60,000 bases of DNA from Azospirillum fermentarium (GTDB taxonomy: Bacteria > Pseudomonadota > Alphaproteobacteria > Azospirillales > Azospirillaceae). This document shows, one piece after another, positions 18,001 through 25,345 of this stretch. Positions within the stretch are counted from its first letter, which is position 1. Each line of letters starts with the position of its first letter. A program made the position numbers and the translations under genes. The stretch covers positions 390,001 through 450,000 of the forward strand of contig NZ_JAOQNH010000002.1 in NCBI RefSeq assembly GCF_025961205.1, given 5' to 3'. A model generated the notes under the pieces. The model did not search any database. It saw only the letters and a program-made list of their open reading frames with translations, and was not told where the DNA came from.

Positions 18001-18770
18001 CAGCGAATGCCGGAATCCTGGCCGGCTTCCGCAGCCGGAGACGCGCCACCCGGCGGCGGACCCATGCGTATTTCGAGGATTTCGCCGCCCGGCTGGACGC
18101 CCGCGCCTGGACCCCCGACACCGCCCCCTGGGCCCGGTGGGCATGGGACGTGGTCGAGCGCGAGCTGGGGCCGGCGGACGGGGTGACGGTCGTCGATCTC
18201 GGCACCGGCACCGGAGCCTGCATCCAGGCCATGCTGCGCTTCACCCGCAACGCCCGCTTCATCGGTGTCGATTTTTCCGAGGAAATGATCCGCCACGCCA
18301 GCGCCAAGACCTATGACGGGGCGGCGGAGGTGCGCTTCGTGGTCAGCCGCCTGGACCGGCTGGACCTGCCCCCCGGCAGCGTCGATATCGTCCTGTCGGC
18401 GGGCACCTTCCACCACATCCGCAACAAGGAGCGGGTGGCGGCCATCATCCTGGCGATGCTGAGGCCGGGGGGCCGCTTCGTCAACATCGACCATTTCCGC
18501 CCCGGCCCCCGCTACCGTGCCGAGACCGAGGCCCTGCGCCGCCGCCATCCCGAGGAAACCGCGGCCAACGACGCCGCCCGCCGGGCCGTGCAGTGGATCT
18601 ACGACCAGGACCAGGGCCATCCCATCGAATACCACACCGACCCTTACGCCTTCGCCGCCATCATGACCGATGCCGGCTTCACCGGGGCCACCGTCCACGC
18701 ATCGCTGCAGCCGGGGTACGGCGTGGTCACCGCGCGCAAACCGTTCCTTCCCGGCCCGGCGGCGGGGTGA
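17991..18770 (+). CDS. Class I SAM-dependent methyltransferase
   Basis: 259 residues. Motif I is VVDLGTGTGACIQAML, the acidic ribose-binding residue lies in FIGVDFSEEMI, motif IV is DIVLSAGTFHHI and motif VI is LRPGGRFVNIDHF. The fold resembles UbiE/trans-aconitate-type enzymes that methylate small molecules or carboxylates. The ATG at 17991 overlaps the previous coding sequence by 10 bp, and the aminoacyl-tRNA synthetase-like gene follows 6 bp after its stop. Its position in the peptide operon suggests methylation of the modified peptide or of a released product. Confidence 0.82.
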   Translation: MDVTANAGILAGFRSRRRATRRRTHAYFEDFAARLDARAWTPDTAPWARWAWDVVERELGPADGVTVVDLGTGTGACIQAMLRFTRNARFIGVDFSEEMIRHASAKTYDGAAEVRFVVSRLDRLDLPPGSVDIVLSAGTFHHIRNKERVAAIILAMLRPGGRFVNIDHFRPGPRYRAETEALRRRHPEETAANDAARRAVQWIYDQDQGHPIEYHTDPYAFAAIMTDAGFTGATVHASLQPGYGVVTARKPFLPGPAAG

Positions 18771-18776
18771 GCGGCC

Positions 18777-20105
18777 ATGCGCGATGATCCCGCCCCACCG
18801 CCGGACCCGGCCGGGCTGTTCGCCGCCGCCGACGTCTTTCATGCCTCCGCCGCCGCCCCGTACGTCGCCTGGGGGGCCATGGGGATGGGGCTGCTGCGCC
18901 GGCTGGAGGCGCTGACCGCCGCCCGGCTCGCCCCCCTGGGCTATGAGGAGATCCGCCTGCCGGCCCTGGCCCCGCGCCGGCCCCTGGAGCGCTATCTCGG
19001 GCCGGGGGCCCGCCGGCTGCTGCCGGTCGCGGGGGCGGACGGTTCCGGTCTGGTCCTGGCGCCGTTCTCCGACCTGCATTACCTCCACCACGTCCAGGCC
19101 CTGATCCGGCAGGGCCGGCACCTGCCGCACCGGGCCTATGCCTGGAGCCGCTGCTTTCTCGACGAGGCCCACCGGGGCTTTCTCGATTTCGGCGAATACG
19201 GCAAGTGCGAGATCTTCAGCGCCCACACCGGGGAGGAGGGGGCCGCCGCGGCGTGGGAAAAGGTGAACGCGGCCCTGACCGCGCTGTGCCGCGAGGATCT
19301 GTGCCTGGAGCCGCTGACCGGCACCCGTCCGGCGATGACCGCCTTTCCCTTCACCCGCGCCACGTTCTCGGTCGAACTGGGCGGCGGCGCCGACGCCTTC
19401 CAGACGCTGGCGGTGTCCCACCGGATGGACGCGGGCTTTCCCGTGGAAAACGGCTTTCCCGCCCTGGCCGCCCGGCACGTCAACACCGCCTGCTTCAGCC
19501 AGAAGCTGCTGGCCGCCCTGCTGCTGCACCATCGGGACGGCCATGGCTTCCTCCATCCCCCCCGGCTGGCCCCGGTCCGGGTGGCGGTGATCGGTGCGGA
19601 CGGCCCTGACGGAGCGGACCGTATCCGCACCCTGCCGCCGGGCTGCGATCCCTGTCGGGCGTTGCTGGACACCGGGGCTCCGTGCGCCGTGGTCCGCGAT
19701 GACGGCGGCTGGCGGCTCCACCGGCGCCATCCGTTCGGCGCGCCCCCTTCCCGCCACCCGACCCTGGCGGCGGCCCTGGACGAGGCGGAGAGGTGGCTGA
19801 CCCTGTTCGAGCGGATGCTGCGGGAGCGGTCGCGGCAGAGGCAGCGCGATGCCCTGGCCGCCGCCCGCGCCGGGAAGGGAACGCTGCACCGGGTGGCTCC
19901 CTGCTGCCCCCGCCACGCCTGCCAGAGCCGGGTGGCGGCACCGCCCGCGGCTCTGGCGAAGCTGACCTTCACCGATGGCGATGGTGAACCGTGCGCCGCC
20001 TGCGGCACCGCCACCACCGGGCGCCTGCTGACCGAGCGGGAGGAGCGCTACACCAGCTTCTACCGGGAACGGCCGGTTTCCCCGGCCGGGGAGGCGGGGG
20101 CATGA
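18777..20105 (+). CDS. Prolyl-tRNA synthetase-like class II paralogue with altered motif 3
   Basis: 442 residues. The catalytic core follows archaeal/eukaryote-type ProRS: motif 1-like LAPLGYEEIRLPAL, motif 2 arginine R125 in AYAWSRCFLDEA, the ALQ-GTSH region as FQTLAVSHRMDAGF, and a motif 3 region HHRDGHGFLHPPRLAP that matches ProRS closely. The normal TSWGxSTR is replaced by NTACFSQK, so the ATP-binding motif 3 arginine is K243. The C-terminus keeps a ProRS-like zinc-binding layout (C376, C377, C382, C406, C409). It is unlikely to charge tRNA normally. It may activate an amino acid or the peptide carboxylate for ligation. It starts and ends in tight operon junctions. Confidence 0.75.
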   Translation: MRDDPAPPPDPAGLFAAADVFHASAAAPYVAWGAMGMGLLRRLEALTAARLAPLGYEEIRLPALAPRRPLERYLGPGARRLLPVAGADGSGLVLAPFSDLHYLHHVQALIRQGRHLPHRAYAWSRCFLDEAHRGFLDFGEYGKCEIFSAHTGEEGAAAAWEKVNAALTALCREDLCLEPLTGTRPAMTAFPFTRATFSVELGGGADAFQTLAVSHRMDAGFPVENGFPALAARHVNTACFSQKLLAALLLHHRDGHGFLHPPRLAPVRVAVIGADGPDGADRIRTLPPGCDPCRALLDTGAPCAVVRDDGGWRLHRRHPFGAPPSRHPTLAAALDEAERWLTLFERMLRERSRQRQRDALAAARAGKGTLHRVAPCCPRHACQSRVAAPPAALAKLTFTDGDGEPCAACGTATTGRLLTEREERYTSFYRERPVSPAGEAGA

Positions 20106-21301
20106 CCGGGCATCCGCTCCATACCGCCCTCCATGGGGAGCATGTCCGGCTCGGAGCCCGGTTCACCGGCTATTTCGGCTGGCAGGTTCCCGCCGTCTAC
20201 ACCACCGAGGCCGCGGAAACCGGGCGGCTGCGCCACGCCGCCGGCGTGGCGGAGTACGGCTTCATGAGCCACACGCTGGTGTGCGGGCGGGATGCCCTGG
20301 CCACCTTGCAGCACGCCTTGACCGTGGACGTGGCCGCGCAGTTACCGGGCCGGACCTTCCAGGCGCTGGCCCTGGCACCCGAGGGGACGGCCATCGAGGA
20401 GGTCACGGTGCACCGGGTGTCGGAGGGCCGCTTCATCGTGTCGGGCCGGGGCCGGTTCGCCTTTCATGATTCCGACGGCGATTGCCTGTTGAGCGCACGC
20501 AACGGCAAGCCCTGGCTGACCGATGCCGCCGCCGGGCGGGTGGCCTGCGTCCACCCTCTGGGTGTCCAGCTCCTGTCCGTGCAGGGGCCGGCGTCCCCGG
20601 CGGTGCTGGCGCAGGGGGCCGATGTCGCCGGGATGGCGTTCGGAGACTGCCGCCAGCTCCATCTCGACGGCATCCCGGCGCTGGTCAGCCGGAGCGGCTA
20701 TTCCGGAGAGGTGGGATTCGACATCCTGGTCTGGCCGGAGTACGCGGTGGCCCTGTGGCGGCGCCTGGAGCATTGGGGGCGGACGCACGGCATGGCCCCC
20801 TGCGGGGTCAACATCCTGACGCCCATCAGCCTGGAGAAGGGATTCCTGGCCGGGCGGGATTTCTACCCCGGCGCCACCCCCCTGGAACTGGGGCTGACCG
20901 CACTGGTGGCCATGGACACCGATTTCCAGGGCCGGGCCGCGCTGGAGCGGCGGCTGGCGGCGGGGGCGGAAACGCGGCTGGTGGGGCTGGAACTTGCCGG
21001 TCCGGTGGCGGCGGTGCCCGGAACCCCGATCCGGGCCGGGACGGCGGCGGTGGGCACCGTCACCGCCAGCGCCCGCAGTCTGGCCCTGGGCCGCACCCTG
21101 GCGCGCGGGTGGGTCGCCGCCGGCCGCGCCGTTCCCGGCACGCGGCTGACGGTGCAGACGCCCGGCGGCAGCGACACCGCGCTGGTGGCGGCGGATTACC
21201 GCTGGGACGATCCCGCCGACAGCCGGCGCCGGGCCGCCCTGCCGCTTTCCCCGTCTCTTTCCACCCCCACCCCCGCACCGTTGCAGGAGATGCCCGGATG
21301 A
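20102..21301 (+). CDS. GcvT-like folate-binding aminomethyl/methyltransferase (copy 1)
   Basis: 399 residues with the complete T-protein layout. The start (LHTALHGEHVRLGARFTGYFGWQVP) corresponds to GcvT's FxGWxMPxxY region. The middle has HPLGVQLLSVQGPAS and the tetrahydrofolate-site region SGYSGEVGFDILVWPEYA. The C-terminal domain has LGLTALVAMD and ARGWVAAG. Relatives transfer methyl or methylene groups to tetrahydrofolate (GcvT, DmdA, O-demethylases). No other glycine-cleavage genes are present, so a role in tailoring or demethylating the peptide product is inferred. ATGA overlaps at both ends show coupling. A paralogue lies at 22993-24123. Confidence 0.78.
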   Translation: MTGHPLHTALHGEHVRLGARFTGYFGWQVPAVYTTEAAETGRLRHAAGVAEYGFMSHTLVCGRDALATLQHALTVDVAAQLPGRTFQALALAPEGTAIEEVTVHRVSEGRFIVSGRGRFAFHDSDGDCLLSARNGKPWLTDAAAGRVACVHPLGVQLLSVQGPASPAVLAQGADVAGMAFGDCRQLHLDGIPALVSRSGYSGEVGFDILVWPEYAVALWRRLEHWGRTHGMAPCGVNILTPISLEKGFLAGRDFYPGATPLELGLTALVAMDTDFQGRAALERRLAAGAETRLVGLELAGPVAAVPGTPIRAGTAAVGTVTASARSLALGRTLARGWVAAGRAVPGTRLTVQTPGGSDTALVAADYRWDDPADSRRRAALPLSPSLSTPTPAPLQEMPG

Positions 21302-22098
21302 CCACCGCCCACCGCTACGACGATGCCAACCGGGATCTGTGGAACGCCTGGACCCCCATTCACGCCGGCTCGGCCTTCTACGACGTGGCCGGGTTCCGCG
21401 CCGGGCGCTGCTCGCTGAAAGGCGTCGAGCGGGAAGCGCTGGGCGACGTGCGGGGCCGGCGGATCCTGCACCTGCAATGCCACATCGGCCTGGATACCCT
21501 GTCCCTTGCCCGTCTGGGCGCCGAGACCGTCGGCATCGACTATTCCGACGAGGCGATCGCCTTCGCCCGCACGCTTGCCCGCGACACCGGGCTGGCGGCG
21601 GATTTCCATTGCTGCAACGTCTACGATACCGGCGGGCTGGGGCTGGCGCCCTTCGACATCGTCTTCGCATCCTATGGGGTTCTGCACTGGCTGCCGGATC
21701 TGGCCGGGCTGGGCCGGCTGATCGCCCGGATGCTCAAGCCGGGCGGGTTCTTCTACATCGTCGATTTCCATCCCCTGTTCAACATGCTGGACGAGACCGG
21801 CACCCGCTTCGTCTTTCCTTATTTTCCCGGCACCGGGCCGGTGGCCCAGGTGAAGAAGGGGGCGTGCATGGACCCCGGCGCCCCCATCGAGCGCACCGCC
21901 TACGAATGGCCCCACAGCCTGGGCGAGATCGTCACCGCGGTGGCGCAGGCGCCGCTGCGTGTGACCGCGCTCCGGGAATACCCGTTCATGGTGTTCAACT
22001 GCCTGGATTATCTGGAAGACATCGGGGGCGGGCGCTACGGCATGAAGGACCGGGCGCACAGTCTGCCGCTGATGTTTTCACTCCGTGCCGACCGCTGA
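21298..22098 (+). CDS. Second class I SAM-dependent methyltransferase
   Basis: 266 residues. The N-terminal signature ANRDLWNAWTPIHAGSAFYD and the motif I variant ILHLQCHIGLDTLSLARLGA identify a common family of small-molecule methyltransferases. The acidic loop is GIDYSDEAI, followed by FDIVFASYGVLHWL and LKPGGFFYIVDFHP. Substrates of this family are largely unknown. The start overlaps the preceding stop (ATGA). Paired with the methyltransferase at 17991-18770, it implies two methylations in the pathway. Confidence 0.82.
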   Translation: MTTAHRYDDANRDLWNAWTPIHAGSAFYDVAGFRAGRCSLKGVEREALGDVRGRRILHLQCHIGLDTLSLARLGAETVGIDYSDEAIAFARTLARDTGLAADFHCCNVYDTGGLGLAPFDIVFASYGVLHWLPDLAGLGRLIARMLKPGGFFYIVDFHPLFNMLDETGTRFVFPYFPGTGPVAQVKKGACMDPGAPIERTAYEWPHSLGEIVTAVAQAPLRVTALREYPFMVFNCLDYLEDIGGGRYGMKDRAHSLPLMFSLRADR

Positions 22099-22162
22099 GG
22101 GGGCGGGCGGCACCGGCCCCCGTCTCTGCGTCCATCCGCAACCCTGTCCGATGGTGACGGCC

Positions 22163-22996
22163 ATGAGCCAGATCGAAGCCACCCCCCTTTCCCCCCTCCT
22201 GGGAGCGCGGATCACCGGCTGCTCCCTGAAGAACGGCATCACCGGGGCCGAGGCGGAGACGCTGCGGCGCCTGCTGCGCACCCATTACCTGCTGGTGTTC
22301 CACGAACCGGACCTGGACGCCGAGGCGCATGTGCGGTTCGTCGGGCTGTTCGGCACCGTGCGCGGCTCCCTGAACGACGGCCGGCCCTATTCGATGGTGA
22401 CCGCCGGGGTGGACGAGGGGATCGGCTATCACGCCGATTTCAGCTTCACCCGGGTTCCCCTGCCCGTGGTGTCCCTGTGGGGGGACGAGGTGGCGGGGGA
22501 CGGCGTGGCGGCGACCGGCTTCATCAACGTGGTCCGGCTGTGCGCCGCCCTGCCGGCCTCCCTGCGGGAGCGGGTGGCCGGGCACACGGTGTTCCATGCC
22601 TCCGACATCGTGGATGTGGGCCAGCGGTCGGGGCAGCGGCTGAGCCGCGCCGACGTGGACCGCCGGGCGGTGGCGTGCTGCGGCACCAGCCACCCGGCGA
22701 TCCTCGCCCATCCCGAAAGCGGGGAGGAGATCCTGTTCGTCAACGAATACCTGTCGGTCGCCGTGGACGGCATGGACCCGGAGGAAAGCGACCGGCTGCT
22801 CCAGGACATCTTCACCCACCTCTACGCGCCGCAGAACATCTACACCCACCGCTGGCAGCCCGGCGACCTGATCATCTTCGACAATCTGGCGCTCCAGCAC
22901 TGCCGCACGGCGGGGGCACGGCGGCTGTTGCGGCGGGTGATCGTCAGCGAGCCGCCGCTGGCCGACATCATGCCGTCGCGGCTGCCGCGCGCATGA
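22163..22996 (+). CDS. TauD/TfdA-family Fe(II)/2-oxoglutarate-dependent dioxygenase
   Basis: 277 residues. The iron-binding triad is visible: H90-x-D92 in GYHADFSF and H246 in DNLALQHCRTAG, with the 2-oxoglutarate-binding arginines in ARRLLRRVIV. The WQPGDLIIFDN motif is typical. It probably hydroxylates or oxidatively cleaves a C-H bond of the pathway intermediate. An in-frame ATG at 22151 would add four residues. The stop overlaps the start of the second GcvT-like gene, so both are probably made together. Confidence 0.87.
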   Translation: MSQIEATPLSPLLGARITGCSLKNGITGAEAETLRRLLRTHYLLVFHEPDLDAEAHVRFVGLFGTVRGSLNDGRPYSMVTAGVDEGIGYHADFSFTRVPLPVVSLWGDEVAGDGVAATGFINVVRLCAALPASLRERVAGHTVFHASDIVDVGQRSGQRLSRADVDRRAVACCGTSHPAILAHPESGEEILFVNEYLSVAVDGMDPEESDRLLQDIFTHLYAPQNIYTHRWQPGDLIIFDNLALQHCRTAGARRLLRRVIVSEPPLADIMPSRLPRA

Positions 22997-24123
22997 AGCT
23001 CTACAGCCCTCTTCACCGGCACCACGCGGAGGCCGGGGCCCGCTTTCTCGACTGGGGCGGCTGGCAGTTGCCCGCGGCCTACGCGTCGGTGGAGGAGGAG
23101 GTCCGCCTTGTGCGGACCCGTGCCGGCTTCACGGAGTTCCCCTTCCTCAGCCACCTGATCGTGTCGGGAGCCGGCGCGCTGGCGGGCCTGCAGACGGTGT
23201 GCAGCCGCGATCTCGCCGCCTGCCCGCCGGGGCAGGGGCTGTACACCCTGATGCTCGACGGCGGCGGCGGCGTGGCCGAGGACGGCATGGTCTTCCGCCT
23301 GGACGCGGAGCGGTTCCTGGTGACCGTGCCGGGGCCGAACCCCGCCAGGCTGCCGGCGGGCACCGGCTTCTTCGGCGTGCGGGAGCCGAAGCCCTGGCTT
23401 GCCGGCATCCGTGGTGCGGGCCTGTCCGTCCACCCGCTGGGCGTCACCGTGATTTCGGTTCAGGGGCCGCAGACGGGGGCGATGCTGCGCCCGGTGGCCG
23501 ATGTCCCGTCCCTTCCCCTGCGGGCCATCCGCGCTCTGACGGTGGGTGGGGTGCCGGTCCTGTGCGCCCGGACCGGTTTCTCCGGGGAGGCGGGGGTGGA
23601 GTTCATCGTCTGGCCGGAATACGCCGCGGCGCTGTGGGAAACCCTGGCGGACCTGGGCCGGGCGGTGGGGGCGGCCCCCTACGGCATCGGGGCGGCGATG
23701 ATCCTGGGGTTGGAAAAAGGCTATGTGAACGCCAACGACTTCTATCCGGGGGCAACACCGGTGGAACTGGGCCTGGACTGGCTGGTCGCCCGCCGCAAGG
23801 CTGATCTGGCCGGCGCCGGCATCCTCCGGCAGCGGCGGCAGGAGGGGGCGCGGACCCGGCTGGTGGGGATCGAGATGGCGGACGGCGGCCCGGTTCCCCG
23901 CACGGGGCAGGCGCTGACGGCGGCCGGCGCGCCGGTCGGGCGCATCACCAACGGGGGATACAGCCCCACACTGGGCAAGCCGATCGCCCGCGGCTGGGTG
24001 CCGGCGGCGCTGGCCGTCGCCGGCACGGCCGTGGAGATCGACGACGGCCAAGCCCGCTCTCCCGCCCGCATCGCCGACGGCTACCGCTGGTATGACCCGG
24101 CCAACAGGCGGCTGCATCTGTGA
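22993..24123 (+). CDS. GcvT-like folate-binding aminomethyl/methyltransferase (copy 2)
   Basis: 376 residues, paralogous to the gene at 20102-21301. It shares a similar start (YSPLHRHHAEAGARFLDWGGWQLPAAY), the core HPLGVTVISVQGPQTG, GFSGEAGVEFIVWPEYA, and the identical DFYPGATPxELGL segment. The two are clearly diverged duplicates within one operon, suggesting two folate-dependent one-carbon steps or a heterodimer like sarcosine oxidase subunits. The start overlaps the dioxygenase stop. Its own stop lies 44 bp before the DUF924 start. Confidence 0.78.
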   Translation: MKLYSPLHRHHAEAGARFLDWGGWQLPAAYASVEEEVRLVRTRAGFTEFPFLSHLIVSGAGALAGLQTVCSRDLAACPPGQGLYTLMLDGGGGVAEDGMVFRLDAERFLVTVPGPNPARLPAGTGFFGVREPKPWLAGIRGAGLSVHPLGVTVISVQGPQTGAMLRPVADVPSLPLRAIRALTVGGVPVLCARTGFSGEAGVEFIVWPEYAAALWETLADLGRAVGAAPYGIGAAMILGLEKGYVNANDFYPGATPVELGLDWLVARRKADLAGAGILRQRRQEGARTRLVGIEMADGGPVPRTGQALTAAGAPVGRITNGGYSPTLGKPIARGWVPAALAVAGTAVEIDDGQARSPARIADGYRWYDPANRRLHL

Positions 24124-24167
24124 CCGCCGGATTCATATCCACGAACGGCGGCAGGGGAGGAAACGGC

Positions 24168-24779
24168 ATGGTCCGTCCGGCAGAGGTTGTGGGTTTCTGG
24201 CTGGGCGATTCGCCGTCGGCCCCCGACCCGGCCCTGGAGCGTCACGTGGCCCGCTGGTTCAAGGCCGATGCGGCGTTCGACCGGCTCATCGCCGACCGTT
24301 TCGGGGCGCTGGTGGAACAGGCACTGGCCGGCTCCCTGGACTCCTGGTCCGGGACGGCGGCGGGGCGGCTGGCGCTCATCCTCCTGCTCGACCAGTTCAC
24401 CCGCAACATCTTCCGCGGCTCGCCGCGGGCCTTCGCCGGCGACGGGTCCGCCCAGGCCCTGACCCGGACGGGGATCGCGCTGGGGCTGGACCGGAAGCTG
24501 TGCCCTGTGGAGCGGCACTTCTTCTACCTGCCGCTCCTGCACGCGGAGGACGCAGAGACGCAGGCCCTGTCGTGCGCCTGCTTCGCCCGCCTGCTGGAAA
24601 CGGCCCCGCCGCACCAGCGGCAGCATTTCTCGGCCTGTTCCGCCGCGGCGGAGCGCTACCGCCGGATCATCGGGTGTTTCGGCCGTTTTCCCCACCGCAA
24701 CCCGATCCTGCAGCGGGTGCCGAGCGCCGCGGAGGAGGCTTTCCTCGCAACCGGCACCCTGCCGGCCGCCGCCGGCTGA
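24168..24779 (+). CDS. DUF924 family protein
   Basis: 203 residues from ATG 24168, which has GGAGG 8 nt upstream; a GTG at 24120 is less likely. The family signature is clear: VVGFWLGDSP at the start, RLALILLLDQFTRNIFRGSPRAFAGD in the middle (residues about 65-90) and the helical HFFYLPLLHAED. DUF924 proteins are all-helical, TPR-like and of unknown function. It is the last gene of the peptide operon before an IS remnant. It may be a passenger rather than part of the pathway. Confidence 0.85.
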   Translation: MVRPAEVVGFWLGDSPSAPDPALERHVARWFKADAAFDRLIADRFGALVEQALAGSLDSWSGTAAGRLALILLLDQFTRNIFRGSPRAFAGDGSAQALTRTGIALGLDRKLCPVERHFFYLPLLHAEDAETQALSCACFARLLETAPPHQRQHFSACSAAAERYRRIIGCFGRFPHRNPILQRVPSAAEEAFLATGTLPAAAG

Positions 24780-24791
24780 AGGAAGGAACGG

Positions 24792-25006
24792 TCACCCCCG
24801 CTCATGCGGGGCGGCTGCGAGATGATGGAAAGCAGCGAAGGCATCGCTGCGGCGCTCATAGCGAACGACGATGCGGCGGAAACGGGCGAACCACGCCAGG
24901 GTGCGTTCGACCTTCCAACGGTGGCGGCCACGGCGCTCGCTGCCCTCGGCAACGGTGCGATCACCGCCCACAGTTCGTCGCTCACCTCGATTCGGATTTC
25001 AGGCAC
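24792..25006 (-). pseudogene. Internally deleted IS5-family transposase remnant
   Basis: Read on the minus strand, one frame from about 25006 gives VPEIRIEVSDELWAVIAPL, the typical N-terminal block of IS5-type transposases. The next frame gives RRGRHRWKVERTLAWFARFRR and VVRYERRSDAF, the typical C-terminal block, and stops at 24792-24794. The whole DDE core between them is missing and the frame is shifted. It is therefore a dead relic. It marks the junction between the peptide operon and the ubiquitin-like island. The rest of 24780-25123 holds no gene I can support. Confidence 0.75.
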
Positions 25007-25123
25007 GAAGCTCTCGGTGGATGCGCACACCGGGCCGGGATCGACAGCATCATGGCCGCTCCAGCACGTTCACCACCCGGCACTGCGTCTCGGCATTGGA
25101 ATTCGGGGGCTGGGATATTCCGA

Positions 25124-25333
25124 TCAGCCGCACAGCATCTGTTCGATGACAGCGGGATCGAGTTTCTCCAAGAGTTCTTCGATGATCGACGCGGAAAGGG
25201 CATCGCCGATGATCTCCACGCCGTCGTCGGTGTGGCGGATGCGGATGCGCAGACGCCGCGCGTTCTCAGCCACATCATAATCGGTGGGGTGAAACAGGTC
25301 GGGGATGCTGTCCTTGAACCGGTACTCGGTCAT
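25124..25333 (-). CDS. 69-residue acidic protein ending Cys-Gly, candidate modifier or substrate
   Basis: AAGGA lies 7 nt before ATG 25333, and the gene follows the radical SAM stop by 12 bp, so it is the last gene of the RING-E1-TPR-radical SAM operon. Predicted layout: an N-terminal segment (MTEYRFKDSIPDLFHPTDYD), a beta hairpin around RRLRIRIRHTDDGVEIIG, and a C-terminal helix ending EQMLCG. I do not recognise the family. A C-terminal glycine next to an E1-like enzyme suggests a ubiquitin-like modifier or an adenylated peptide. The penultimate cysteine and the neighbouring radical SAM enzyme suggest a modified peptide instead. Neither is proved. Confidence 0.65.
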   Translation of the reverse strand: MTEYRFKDSIPDLFHPTDYDVAENARRLRIRIRHTDDGVEIIGDALSASIIEELLEKLDPAVIEQMLCG

Positions 25334-25345
25334 GATCTTGGTCCT

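Noticed and set aside
20102..24123. Glycine cleavage system
   Set aside because: GcvT-like proteins are duplicated, but GcvH and GcvP are missing and the neighbours are radical SAM and tailoring enzymes.
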